From Cacajao melanocephalus (Eukaryota > Chordata > Mammalia > Primates > Pitheciidae), in assembly GCA_963573385.1 (NCBI GenBank), contig CAUYLG010026740.1, forward strand, positions 1-64,000: a stretch of DNA of 64,000 bases, given 5' to 3'. Shown in pieces: positions 1 through 10,531 of the stretch. Each line of letters begins with the position of its first letter. Within the stretch, counting starts at the first letter, position 1. The notes under the pieces are model-generated. The model worked only from the letters and a program-made list of their open reading frames with translations. It was not told the DNA's origin and searched no databases. The translations under genes were made by a program, and so were the position numbers.

Positions 1-78
1 TTATACTTTGGACTTGTTTTTTTAAGTTAATGCCAGAATGAGTTAAAACTCTGGGGGACTGTTGGGAAGGAATGATTC
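1..78 (+). mobile_element. MST/THE1-type MaLR internal region, 3' end (first part)
   Basis: The text reads like the last part of an MST/THE1 internal region, just before the 3' LTR. A related stretch appears at 29271-29393, directly before the 3' LTR of the complete provirus in this window. The element continues at 589-638 after an inserted LTR. Its 5' part lies outside the window. Non-coding remnant. Confidence 0.75.
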
Positions 79-584
79 TAGTAAGGTTATTGCCGAGTTT
101 AAAATGAGGAAACTGAGGCCAGCATGAGACAAATTAAATTCCAGTTTATTCAGCTCCCGGGTGAGGTTCTGTGGTCCCGGGGGAGGGAGAGAGAGAGGGG
201 CCAGAGAAGTCGCCCCAACTGCCTGAGGCATAGGTTCATATAGGTTGGGAGGACAAAGGATGGGATGGGGCAGGTTGTAATTGGCAGGTGGGTGGTTGGG
301 TGGGTTTGCAGCGGTACAGGGCGGTTTGGAATTGGTGGGTAGGTGGTCGGGCAGGCTTTTCAGTGCAGGCTGAGGTCACGTCCCCCAGAGGCCTCCAGGG
401 GAACATGTGCTCGGGGGCAAGGGCCGTGCGCAGAACGGGGTAGATCCCTCAGGGGAACATGTGCTGGGGGTGGGGGGGCATGTGCCGGGTGCAGAGCCAG
501 GGGTCGAGTGCAGAGGTGGGCGTGGAGTGCAGGACAGGAAGGGGTGGGTGTGCCTGTCTCCCTGGTGAGGCAACCGGCCTTACA
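79..584 (-). mobile_element. Class I ERV solo LTR (LTR1/LTR28-like?) inserted in the MaLR internal region
   Basis: This is a 506-bp GC-rich block flanked by ATTC at 75-78 and ATTC at 585-588. A 4-bp target duplication is typical of class I ERVs. Read on the minus strand it starts TGTAAGG and ends CCTTACTA, so the termini are near-inverted and the final CA has decayed to TA. Minus-strand landmarks are a TATA-like TATATGA (complement of 236-242) and an AATAAA signal (complement of 145-150), about 90 bp apart as expected for U3-R-U5 order. The MaLR sequence resumes in register at 589. No internal retroviral sequence remains, so it is a solo LTR. The family name is tentative. Confidence 0.75.
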
Positions 585-588
585 ATTC

Positions 589-638
589 TGTTTTGCAATG
601 TGAGAAGGACATGAGAATTGGGAGGGGACAGGTGCAAA
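589..638 (+). mobile_element. MST/THE1-type MaLR internal region, 3' end (second part)
   Basis: Continuation of the internal sequence interrupted at 78. It resembles 29347-29393, which precedes the other 3' LTR in this window, and it leads directly into the LTR that starts at 639. Confidence 0.75.
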
Positions 639-1009
639 TGGTATGGTTTGGCTCTGCTCCCACCCAAATCTCATGTTGAATTTAATTCCCAATATTGGGG
701 CAGGGACCTGGTGGGAGATGACTAGATCATCAGGGCAGATTTCCCCTTTGCTGTTTTTGTGATAGTGAATTCTCACAAGATCTGGTTGTTTGAAAGTGTG
801 TAGCACTTTCCCTTTTGCTCACTTTCTCTGTTGCCACCATGTGAAGATGTTTGCTTCCCTTTGCCCTTCCACCATGACGGTAAGTTTCCTGAGGCTCCCC
901 ATGCATGCCTCCCATATAGCCAGAGGAATTGTTAGTCAATTTAATCTATTTATAAATTACCCAGTCTCAGATAGTTCTTCATAGCAATGTGAAAACAAAC
1001 TGATAACCA
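639..1009 (+). mobile_element. MST (MaLR) 3' LTR
   Basis: The LTR opens with the family signature TGGTATGGTTTGGCTC and carries the usual 'cccaaatctcat' and 'taaattacccagtctcag' blocks. It ends near AACCA, a decayed form of the usual ...AATACA. Length is about 371 bp, within the MST range. It follows an internal region in the same orientation, so it is the 3' LTR of a truncated provirus and not a solo LTR. Confidence 0.85.
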
Positions 1010-2155
1010 TCTCTATAAGGAAAACAATATAACACTTTTGAAAAAAATCATAGGTGACACCAAAATGGAAATACATTCCATGCTCTTGAATTAAAAGAGT
1101 TAATATCATTTAAATGACCATACTGCCCAAAGCAATCTACATATTCAATTCAATTTCCATAAAAATACCAACATCATGTTCCACAGACTTACAGAAAACT
1201 ATTTTGAAATTCACATGGAACCAAATAAGACCCTGACTAGCCACAGCAACCCCAAGCAAAAAGAAAAAATCTGGAGGTATCACATTATTTAATCTCAAAT
1301 TATACCACAAGGCTATAGTATGCAAAACAGCATGGGACTGATACAAAGGTGACACATAGAAGAGTAGAAAAAAATGGGAACCCAGAGAAAAGCCAAATAC
1401 TTACAATTAGTTGATCTTTGACAAAGCATACAAAAACATAAATTGGGAAAAGGATATTCTATTCAATAAACAGTTCCAGAAAAACTGAAGAGCCGCATGA
1501 AGAATACTAAAACTGGATCTGTATCTTTTACCATATGCAAAAATCAACTCAAGGTGGAATAAAGACTTAAATGTAAGACATGAAACCATAAAAATATTAG
1601 AAGGAAACCTAGAAAAGAATTCTGAACAATTGGCCTAGGCAAAGAATTTTTGACTAAAATCCAAAAGCAAATACAAGAAAAACAAAAATTAAAAATGAGG
1701 CCATTAATTAAACTAACAAGCTCCTGCTCCACAAAAGAAATTATCCTCAGCATAAACAGACAACTCACAGAATGGGAGAAAGTATTTGCAAACTATGCAT
1801 CCAACCAAGAACTAATATCTACGATCTACAATGAACTCAAACAACTCAACAGTTAAAACAAATAAATAAATACATGTAATAATAATCCTATTAAAATGTG
1901 GGCAAAGGGCATTAATAGACATTTCTCAGAAGACATAAAAATGACTAACTGGTATATTTTAAAAATGCTCACATCACTAATGAACAGGGAAATGCTATTA
2001 AAAACCACAATGAGCTATCATTTTATCTCAGTTAGAATGGCTATTACTAAAAAGAAAAATAACAGATGTTGATACAGATGTGGAGAAAAGGGAACAAATA
2101 CACCATTGGTGAGAACGTAAATTTGCATAACCACTCCAGAAAACAGTATGGAGAT
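1010..2155 (+). mobile_element. L1 ORF2 3' part (segment 1 of 3)
   Basis: This is the C-terminal part of L1 ORF2, recognisable from phrases such as 'ttccatgctc', 'accaacatca' and 'ctggaggtatcacatt'. The frame is broken by many stops, so it is a dead, 5'-truncated copy (L1MA/L1PB age is my guess). It continues at 2558 and 3320 after two nested insertions. Confidence 0.85.
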
Positions 2156-2557
2156 TGTGTTAGGCCATTTTTGCATTACTATAAATAAATATGTGAGACT
2201 TGGTAATTTATAAGGAAAGAAGTTTAATTGAATCACAGTTCTGCAGTCTGTATAGGAAGCACAGCACCAGTATCACTTCTGGGCAGGCCTCAGAAAGCAC
2301 TTAGTCATTGTGGAATGTGAAGAGGGAATAGACACATCACAAGGCTAGAGCAAGAGCAAGAGAGAGTCAGGAGGGTGCCACACATTTTCAAATGACAAGA
2401 TCCTGTGAGAAGTTACTCACTATCATGGTAATAGCACCAAGCCAGGAAGGATCTGTCCCTATGTCCCAACAGGTCCCACCAGCCCTCCCACCCTCAAGCA
2501 CTGGGGATTATAATTCAACATGAGATTCTGGCAAGGGCAGATATCCAAATTATATCA
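2156..2557 (-). mobile_element. MST/MSTA-type solo LTR nested in L1
   Basis: An antisense MaLR LTR opening TTAGGCCATTTTTGCATTAC and ending near ...ATTATATCA. It interrupts L1 ORF2 text exactly: 'cagtatggagat' precedes it and 'atctcaaaacacta' follows. Flanking pentamers GAGAT (2151-2155) and AAGAT (2558-2562) are a slightly decayed 5-bp target duplication, as expected for MaLR elements. Length is about 400 bp. Confidence 0.85.
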
Positions 2558-3018
2558 AAGATATCTCAAAACACTAAAAAGAGAACTACCATATGTCTAG
2601 CAATCCCACTACTGGGTATTTATCCAAAGGAAAAGAAATCAATATATCAAAGGCATAGCTGCACTTCCATAGTTATTGTAGCACTATACACAAGAGCAAA
2701 GATAGGGAATCCACTTACATTTCCATCAACAGAATAATGGTTAAATTAAAAATAATGTATATATATGCAATGAAATATTATTTGACCATAAAAAGGAATG
2801 AAATCATGCCAATTGCAGCAACATAGGTGGAACCAGAGGTCATTATGTTAAGTAAAATAAGCCAGACACTGAAAGACAAATACTGCACATTCTCACCCAC
2901 TGTTGGAGCTAAAATACTTAATTTTATGGTAGTAGAGAGTAGAATGATAAATAATGACTGGGATTGGTATCTGGATGTCTGGAGGAACAGAGATTGCTTA
3001 ATAGACTCAAACATACAG
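2558..3018 (+). mobile_element. L1 ORF2 end and start of 3' UTR (segment 2 of 3)
   Basis: Resumes the L1 at 'atctcaaaacactaaaaa' and runs through the familiar 'actactgggtatttatcc', 'aaaaaggaatgaaatcatg' and 'agccagacactgaaagacaa' stretches into the 3' UTR. An Alu interrupts it at 3019. Confidence 0.85.
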
Positions 3019-3319
3019 TTTTTTTGGTTTGTTTGTTTTTTGAGACAGAGTCTCTCCCTGTTGCCCAGGCTGGAGTGCAGTGGCATGAACTCAGCTCACT
3101 ACAACCTCTGCCTCTCAGACTCAAGGAATTATTGTGCCTCAGCCTACCATGTGGCTGAGACTATAGGTGTGTGCCACTGCATACAGGTGATTTTTGTATT
3201 CTTAGTACAGACAGGATTTTGCCATGTTGTCCAGGCTGGTCAAAATCCTGGCCTCAGGTGATCCACCCACCTTGTCCTCTCAAAGTGCTAGGATTATAAG
3301 CAGGAGCCACAATGACCAG
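3019..3319 (-). mobile_element. Alu (AluJ/old S), antisense, nested in L1 3' UTR
   Basis: A poly-T head is followed by 'gagacagagtctc', 'gcccaggctggagtgcagtgg' and the second-monomer text, ending near 'gaccag'. It is highly diverged. The flanks 'aaacatac' and 'caaatact' could be a decayed target duplication. The L1 3' UTR resumes on the right side. Confidence 0.9.
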
Positions 3320-3534
3320 ACAAATACTAATATTTGATAGTAGAGTAGGGTGACTAGAGTTATATTTCGAAATCACTAGAATACTTGAAATACTCTCAAC
3401 ATAGAAATGACAAATGCTTGAAGTGATGGATACCATTTGATTGTTACACATTTTATGCATGTAACAAAATATCACATGTACCCCACCCATAGGTACACAT
3501 ATTATGTATCAATTAAAAATTATAATTATTAAAA
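3320..3534 (+). mobile_element. L1 3' UTR terminus (segment 3 of 3)
   Basis: This is the L1 end with 'atttgatagtagagtagggtg', 'tgcttgaagtgatggatacc' and 'aaaatatcacatgtacccc', closing in an A/T-rich tail near 3534. It completes the L1 interrupted at 2156 and 3019. Confidence 0.8.
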
Positions 3535-3704
3535 GACTGAGTGATAAGCTCCAGATTACCAAAGTAGAAGAGGTTATATCTTGAATATGGACAGAGAAAT
3601 AAGTTTTTTCTTTTTAAGAAAAATATATACATATACCTATGTGGTTAACACAAATACAAGGAAATGTAACCAGCAATATTTTGTTTGTTTTTGTTTCAGG
3701 ATTT
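3535..3704. other. Short unassigned AT-rich stretch
   Basis: Follows the L1 tail. It contains T-rich and A-rich runs but nothing I can assign. Confidence 0.5.
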
Positions 3705-4290
3705 TGAACAAAAAGCTAACTAGTAGTAAGGAAAAATTGCATAGGACAAGATGAACAGAGGAAGATGATTTTATTCTGATACTAGTGCTAGCCATAGGGG
3801 AGAGAGCACAGAGCAAGCCTGGACACCCAGCTTTGTCAGGACAAAGGGCTGGAGAGGTTTTAAGAGCCTGGATTGGAAAAGATCATAGGCTATCTGTGTT
3901 TGCTAATTGTCCTTACCAAAGAAAATTAAACACTCAAATATGTTTATGACAGGAGGTAGTTTTACAACTTAGAACAAGGCTCAGGCAGGACTTAGATGCC
4001 TATCCTTTCACAGAACTGGGAGATAAGGGCATTATCTTCCTTGATAATTAGGTTTCAAAAAGGTGGTTCCCAGGTCCTTGAGAAAGACATTCCTGGGTTA
4101 TAAAACTGACAAGAGGCTTTTTAAAAGATTTACATCTCAAAGAAGCAGAGAGGGATTTACAACCATAAGTTCTCTAAAATAAATGCTCTAAGAAAAGGCA
4201 GGGTAAGGGCCTAGAGTCTGGAAGAATCCTATCTAAAGTTTCATCAAGCTGAGGGGAATGCCAAGGCTATGTAACAACTACATTCAGAAA
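3705..4290 (-). mobile_element. Probable antisense LTR, family not recognised
   Basis: The block is richer in GC than its surroundings. Read on the minus strand it has an AATAAA signal (complement of 'ttttattctgat' near 3768) preceded by C-rich text with CTCTCTCCCC, an arrangement typical of an LTR R/U5 boundary. The borders are approximate and I saw no clear target duplication. It could be an ERVL-type LTR. Confidence 0.45.
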
Positions 4291-4550
4291 TGAAAGTCAT
4301 CATTATATAGACTTCAAATTAAATGGCTTCAAAACACCACAATCCATTATATCAAAAAGTGAACTTTAAAATTAATTCATTCAGATACACTTAACACAAG
4401 CCTAATGAAGAGAAAAACATCACAATTTCAACCAAATCATAAAAAAAAGTCCTGTAAATGAATTTACAAGGTAAGTAGAAGCTGGGGATATGTGATATGA
4501 AGAAAAACAAAGAGAATGAGAGCTATTCAGTGAATTAGTTTGAAAAGGTT
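4291..4550. other. AT-rich spacer between two LTR-like blocks
   Basis: No repeat or coding feature recognised. It could be leftover internal sequence of one of the neighbouring LTR elements. Confidence 0.4.
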
Positions 4551-4994
4551 TGCTTTGACCACAAACCTATGAAAAGTAAAGTATCTTGGGTCTCCAAAAT
4601 CACTAAGAAAAACTCAAGCTGGAAACTGCTTAGGGCAAACTTGCCTCCCATTACTAAGATAGATGTACTTCAGATTGCCTCCTGTGGAAAGGCTAATCAG
4701 AAACTCGAAATAATGCAACTGTTTGTGTCTAACCTAACTGTGATCTGAAAACTCAGTCCTCGCTTCCAGTCCTTCTGCCCTTGCTTCAAGATGCCTGCCT
4801 TTTTGAACCAAACCAATGTACTTCTTACATTTATAGATTGATGTCTCATGTCTCCCTAAAATGTGTAAAACTAAGCTGTGTCCCAACCACCTTGGCCACA
4901 TGTCATTAGGACTTTCTGAAGCTATGTCATGGGCGCATGACAAAATAAACTTTTTAAATTAACTGAGACATGTCTCAGATTTTCTAGGTTAACA
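4551..4994 (+). mobile_element. ERV LTR (MER21-like), sense
   Basis: Recognisable phrases of a medium-copy LTR include 'ctggaaactgcttagggcaa', 'aaccaatgtacttcttacat', 'gatgtctcatgtctcccta' and the end block 'gagacatgtctcagatttt' closing in ...AACA at 4994. AAAATAAAC near 4941 serves as the poly-A signal shortly before the end. The 5' border is uncertain and the family name tentative. Confidence 0.65.
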
Positions 4995-5364
4995 AATCTG
5001 AATGAAATGAGAAAATTGTCCAGAATATCTGGGTTAAAACTTTCCAGACAAAGGACAGGTACAAAGTAAATTCAATTGAAGGAGCTTGTCTGGTGTCTTT
5101 ATAGCAGAGCAGAGCACAGTGTAGAGTGGAGTGTGTTAGAAAATGAAGAATTAGGTGTCTGGGATTAGGTGGTAATGGAAAATGTAGCACTTATACTCAG
5201 TCCAGCATCATGGATATGGGATCTGTGTCAGAAAGAGCCAGTCCTTGATTTAATGCTCCTCTGCTGCTAACTTAAAAATCCTAATAATTTCTGAACAAGT
5301 TACTATATTTTGGAAAAATGTGGTACATAGAAATAGATAAATAATGCAGTATCAAATACGATAT
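4995..5364. other. Unassigned single-copy-looking stretch
   Basis: About 370 bp without a recognisable repeat, splice-flanked open frame or RNA gene. I see nothing to annotate. Confidence 0.5.
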
Positions 5365-5690
5365 TGTCCTATGTTCCTTTTTTCTTCAAATCCTCTTAGC
5401 AAATTCCAGAAATTGCATTTCCATACAATTTTTAGAATCAGCTTGCTAAATTCTAAATAGTAATGATGATGATGAAAATGATAATAAGAATGTATTTATT
5501 TGGGGAGGATTTTTATTTTGGAAACTATTTTTGGAGGACTGACATATTTTTATTTTGATTACTTCAATCTATTACTTCTTCATTAACATAAGTTATAATG
5601 TATTTCTCTGGAGTTTTATTTTTCTTTATTATTATTTTTTAAATCTTATTTAAATTGGTATCATTAGTAATATATTTTGCCATTGAAAAA
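5365..5690 (-). mobile_element. Old L1 (L1M) ORF2 fragment, antisense
   Basis: Antisense L1 ORF2 text is visible in 'gcatttccatacaatttt', 'agaatcagcttgctaaattc' and 'tttatttggggagga'. Divergence is heavy. It is out of linear order with the next L1 block, so it is probably a separate insertion. Confidence 0.55.
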
Positions 5691-5849
5691 TAAACTTTTT
5701 TTAAAACTGTATTTTCTGTTTGTGTTTAGCAACTTGAAATACAACAGATTTTAATGTTAACTGATTTAATTATTAAAGTTAGTGGACCCTTACTGTGCAT
5801 GAGATCAACACACAAAAAATCTAGCCTGTATTGGCCTTACACACAACAA

Positions 5850-6621
5850 AATTTCTGAACTTATTCCTCAATTTTTTAAAAATTTGTACACAATAAAATT
5901 TACTTCTAGTGTTGTATATTTTTATGGATTTTAATAAATGCATACAGTCACATATCTATCTCCAAATACAGTACCATACAGAGGACTTCCATTATTTCAG
6001 AAATTCTTTTGAGCTGTCCTTTTGTAGACAACTTTCTCCTATTTCTAAACCCTTGCCAACATTGATTTGTTTCTTCCCCTCTACTTTTGCCTTTTTGAGG
6101 GTGTCATGATAATGAGAATTACAAAGTATGTTGCCTTTTGAGTTTGGCTGCTTTTACTAAGATGCATTTAAAATTGATCTATATTGTTGTATAATTCAAT
6201 TTTTCATTATATTTACTTCTAAAGGATATTCTATTCTATGACTACAACACAGTTTGTTTATCCATTCACCTGTTGAAGGGCATTTGGGTTATTTCCAGTT
6301 TGGGAAAATTGTGAATATACCTTATATAAATATTTGTGAAGAGATTTTTGTGTGAAGGTAAGATTTCAGTTCACTTTAGTACATACATACGTAGGAGTGG
6401 CATTGCTTATTAATGTGATAAGTAGCTGTACATTTGTGCATTCCTGAAAGCAATGTGTGAGTGTCAATTTCTTTCTATTTTCATCAGCCTTTGAAACTGT
6501 CAATCTTTCAATATTAGTCATTCCAGTATACATATAGTTGTGTTACAAGGTAATTTTAAACTTGTATTTCCCTAATAACTAAAGATGTGGAACATCTTTT
6601 CATATACATATTTGCTATCTT
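5850..6621 (-). mobile_element. Old L1 (L1M) ORF2 end / 3' region, antisense
   Basis: Diagnostic antisense phrases are 'tgtttatccattcacctgtt', 'gggttatttccagttt', 'taggagtggcattgctta' and 'aacatcttttcatat'. These match the ORF2 C-terminal end of mammalian-wide L1s. The copy is cut at 6622 by a MaLR LTR piece, after which L1 from further upstream in ORF2 follows, so about 2 kb of the element is missing or a second copy is present. Confidence 0.8.
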
Positions 6622-6790
6622 TCTTAGTCCATTTTCTATGGATTATAACAGAATACCTGAAACTAGATAATCAGTGGAGAAAGGAATTTGTTTCTTACAG
6701 TTACGAAGGCTGAGAATTCTAATGTCCAGGTACCACATCAGGTAAGGACCTTCTTGCTGATGGAGATTCTCAGCTTCTATCCTCTAAACA
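6622..6790 (-). mobile_element. MaLR-type LTR fragment, antisense
   Basis: Reads as the antisense start of a MaLR-like LTR: 'cttagtccattttctatgg', 'aacagaatacctgaaact' and 'gtaaggaccttcttgctg'. Only about 170 bp is present, so it is truncated. It sits between two antisense L1 blocks. Confidence 0.6.
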
Positions 6791-7232
6791 GAATTATAGA
6801 TAATTGATATAATTTCTTCCTTAAATTTTCAATAGAATCCACTGGTGAACCCATCTGGGCTTGGCACTTACTTTTTTGGCAGGTTATTAATTATTGATGG
6901 AATTTGTTTAATAGATACAGGCCTATTCATATTGTCTATTTCCTTTTATGACTTTGGAAAACTGTGAGATTTTTTAAAAATTGGTTCAATTCACATAGAT
7001 ATCAGATATGTGGGGATTGTCATTCATAGTATTCTTTTATTATCATTTTAATGTCCATGGAATCTGCAGTGATGTCTCCTCTTCCATGTGTAATCTTAGT
7101 AATTTGTGTCTTCTCTTTTTTTTTCCTTATTTAGAATGAATTAAGGGGTATCAATTTCATAGATTTTTTTTTCAAAGAGACAGTTTTTAGCTTTGTTAAG
7201 TTTTATTATATTTTAGTAACTACTTTGTTAGC
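6791..7232 (-). mobile_element. Old L1 (L1M) ORF2 reverse-transcriptase-region fragment, antisense
   Basis: Antisense ORF2 phrases: 'ttgatataatttcttcctta', 'cccatctgggcttgg', 'gtgatgtctcctcttcc' and 'gtaatttgtgtcttctct'. No usable reading frame remains. Confidence 0.8.
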
Positions 7233-7284
7233 AGTTTGTATCCATATTCAATAAACTATACAATAATAGAGTTATAATATATTG

Positions 7285-7530
7285 AATATTTATTGAATAC
7301 ATGCCAGATATCCTACTATATTCTTTATTCTTCTTCATGTTACTTAATTTTATACATACCATAGGTCAGTGAAATATCACTATCCACATTTTACTAACAG
7401 AAAAACTGAGGCTGAGGCAAATAACAGTGAAGTACCTTACTCTGGGCCATTTAGTATTGGTGCCTGAAGTGAGATTTGAGCCCATGATGATCTGAAGACA
7501 TTATTTTATATTATGCCATCAGAGATGCTT
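7285..7530 (+). mobile_element. MIR element
   Basis: A nearly full-length MIR: 'ccacattttactaacag', 'aaaaactgaggctgaggc' and 'gagatttgagcccatgatg', followed by a terminal 'ttatgccatc'. The divergence is typical for this old SINE. Confidence 0.75.
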
Positions 7531-8597
7531 TACAGCTAAACTATCAGAGGATCAATTATATATGCAGGAAAAAATATTGTATATTTAGGCAAATTCCTGA
7601 CTTCTGGGTTTCCGTTATACAATTCCATTATCTGGGATTCTAAATTGTAAATTCTTGTGATAGATTGTGACAGTTCTCAATCAGAGAATGTGAGAACGAA
7701 ACAGCAGGACACGCCTATACCTTTGCCACCCTGGCATTTAATCTTCTCAACCTTATCACAGTAGGTTCTGTTTCCTGTAAATATTTCTGCATTACAAATT
7801 GGGTTAATATCTAAAGGGAAATATAATACAGGAAAGGAAAGATAACTTTTTCATTAATTTTTACTTTTCCATGTGTCTCAAAAGGAGTAGGTATTTTTAA
7901 ATACTTTACACTCTTTACTTGGGTACTCTTATTCACTCTGAAGTTGACACTTCTTATTTTCAGTTTTATTTATTTTCTTCCAACATCGTCGCATTCAATT
8001 ATCTCTGTATACATGTCCATCTAAGCATTTTATTCAATCTCTATGAAATTTCCATTCCTACCCACAGGGATATAACTATGAGGACTCACTGCTGTACCTC
8101 CACACAAAGCCTCATTTCAGAGCCCTTTATTATGGATAGATTTTGTTTCTCCAATGTTCCTTGCTGCCTAATAAAATCCAAATATCACAGAAAAAGCTGG
8201 CAGGATGAGTTTAGGTAATAATATAGGTAATGCTGATCCTATGTCTTCCAGGTTCAATATTCTTTTCTATTTTCTTACTTTAGGGAAACCAGTCCTTATA
8301 CAGAGAAACCTGAGAAATATGTTTATACCCTGTAAGCTGGATACTAATTTTCTAGTGAGTTTAGGTGAAATCCTCATTGAGAAAGAAAATATTTTCTTAT
8401 TTAGCAAGTTCTTCCACACATCTTCCATTTCTTATGAACAGTGAACTTTGCATTATACACAATGGCATTTAGTTTCATTCTTGATCAGATTGGAAAGTCT
8501 ACCACAGAAAGTGGGGTAACTTTATTCCTCTTTTTAAGTCCTATTGCTTCATGAACAATTAATAAATCACCCCACTGCTTCTAATTTACTGCCCCAC
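7531..8597. other. Unassigned AT-rich DNA
   Basis: No repeat family or gene feature recognised. Short open frames at 7919-8218 and 8205-8444 are low-complexity in composition, overlap each other and show no domain, so I do not call them. Confidence 0.5.
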
Positions 8598-8648
8598 TTA
8601 CGTTCGGACACTTTCTTAGTGATAAGAGGGAGGTGGAGAGGTGTGTCT
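8598..8648 (+). repeat. 51-bp sequence, presumed donor copy
   Basis: This 51-bp sequence, beginning TTACGTTCGGACACTTTC, recurs without mismatch at 10085-10135 in the same orientation. Here it has no flanking direct repeats and merges with ordinary single-copy DNA, so I take this as the original. Confidence 0.9.
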
Positions 8649-10065
8649 TCTACTTCTTTTATACACGTATGTGGTCATCCAGGATCTTGTTTCTTAAACT
8701 TGAATGACATAAAAATCATATTTAAAAAGGAATAAATATTATATAATTCCTGCACAGGTTTACTTTGGACTACACAGAGTGAACATGAGGGCCAGCAACT
8801 ATCTTTGTGTACTTATCTAAAGCCTATACTTCTGCCTCTGCTAAGTGATTAGGAATGTATCAACATTGAGTTCCCAATATAGTAAACCCTAGGACATGTT
8901 CCCCTCACCATTTTTCCTTGAAACAATTAAGAAGAAAATGACCAAGGAAATATATCAGAATCATGCTCAAACAGATTTCCTGTGAGATTTTTCTTTGTGT
9001 CTTGTGTTACCATTTAACTGCCCAGTTCAGGTATGCTAATGGAACATGGCTTTCTAACCCAAGGATTGAGAACAAAAAATAAGAATACCCTGAACTATCC
9101 CATCAAGTGTCCTCCAATGAGTCTGAATAAAAGAAAGATGGAAGCTCTCCAAAATTAGATGGCTTCTGTGATCTATTTTGGGGGGTGCTGTGGACACTGC
9201 TCTTCAGCATAAAGGGTGGAACTACTTTGTGGAAGACTTTTCAGCAGCAGCAGTGTCCAGGACTCAAGATTTTAAGAGAATCCTTTGAATAATATATTTC
9301 AATTAAATATTTTAAAATATACAACACTATATAATGTGAAAATATCTTTACATGATTATATATTGAAACATATTTCAGAATGTTAAACAAAATTATAAAG
9401 CTAGTAACCTTTAAACTTGCAACATTATTTCAATGTGACAATAATATAGTTCTATTACTGATTTTAATATGTTTATGCCACTTTGCATTACGTATGATTT
9501 GATCTCCCAACTTTTCTCTTTATTTGGATTACTGTGACATTTTTGTGTACCTCAGAGGCAATCAATTCACATGGTATTTCTATGATGCCCCAAACACAAA
9601 TGTAAATGGAGGCTGTAAAGTATATATGTAACTAGAAGGGTTTCTTCCAATTAATTGTATATGTTTTAGGTTATTATAAAAATGAAAGACTAAATTAAAT
9701 CATTATCATAGAAAACTATCAATATTTAGAAAACATTAATAGAGGACCTATTTTCCTACCAAACTTTTGCTGCAGAGTAGGGAACATAGCTTCCTAATAT
9801 TTTTGTATGTTTGTTTTAAATTTGGACTGTGGAAAACATATATTTTCTGTAAATGTGATAATACAACCAGGATTCCACTTATCCTGCTTTTCTGTTGAAC
9901 TGAACATTTTCAGGTATCATATATTAATTTACCTTTCCATAGAAAAGAATTTAGTATTAACTTCAGAAGCTATGACTATCTACATATTTCTCAAAGCATT
10001 TGGTGGTAACTCTATCATAATGCTTTGTACATTTTATTACTGTTGTCTCTTTGCTAAGAAATCTC
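8649..10065. other. Unassigned AT-rich DNA
   Basis: Mostly unique-looking sequence. I see no repeat I can name, no convincing exon and no RNA gene. Confidence 0.5.
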
Positions 10066-10153
10066 CCAGTGCCAAAATATGTAATTACGTTCGGACACTT
10101 TCTTAGTGATAAGAGGGAGGTGGAGAGGTGTGTCTCCAGTGCCAAAATATGTA
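10066..10153 (+). repeat. Templated 52-bp insertion between 18-bp direct repeats
   Basis: The direct repeat CCAGTGCCAAAATATGTA occupies 10066-10083 and again 10136-10153. Between them lie one extra A (10084) and 51 bp (10085-10135) identical to 8598-8648. This is the expected result when a staggered break is filled in, duplicating the target, while a patch of nearby sequence is copied in. There is no poly-A tail, and neither repeat border resembles an L1 endonuclease TTTT/A site. Confidence 0.9.
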
Positions 10154-10291
10154 TTCTTTTAAGTCAGACATGAAATCAACGTGAAATAGTAGCTAGTTTA
10201 ATATTGGACACATAGTTGGAATTAATTAGATATTTGTTGAATAATGAATAGACTATTTAAAAAACACATCAGATTCCTAATTGTAGAAAGA

Positions 10292-10297
10292 CATATA

Positions 10298-10328
<31 letters not shown>

Positions 10329-10362
10329 GTATACATATATATATACATATATATATATATAA
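10292..10362. repeat. (TG)n followed by (TA)n simple repeat
   Basis: A short TG run (about nine units) passes into AT-alternating sequence with imperfect TATA/CATA units. The 115-codon open frame across it (10244-10591) is an artefact of this repeat. Confidence 0.95.
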
Positions 10363-10531
10363 TGTATTTATTTTACTTCTCTCAGCTCATACTATATATT
10401 TTAAATATCTGCATTATAGTTGCCTTTGTTCTGTCACTGGTAAACTGCAACATAATAAATTCTGTTACAAACTCCATCTTAGTAAGTTTAAAGAAATTTA
10501 CTTAATATATAATGATGGAAAGGCATTACTG

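Noticed and set aside
360..806. 148-codon minus-strand open frame
   Set aside because: It crosses the border between a class I LTR and an MST LTR. Its composition reflects GC-rich LTR text; it has no domain and no conserved start.
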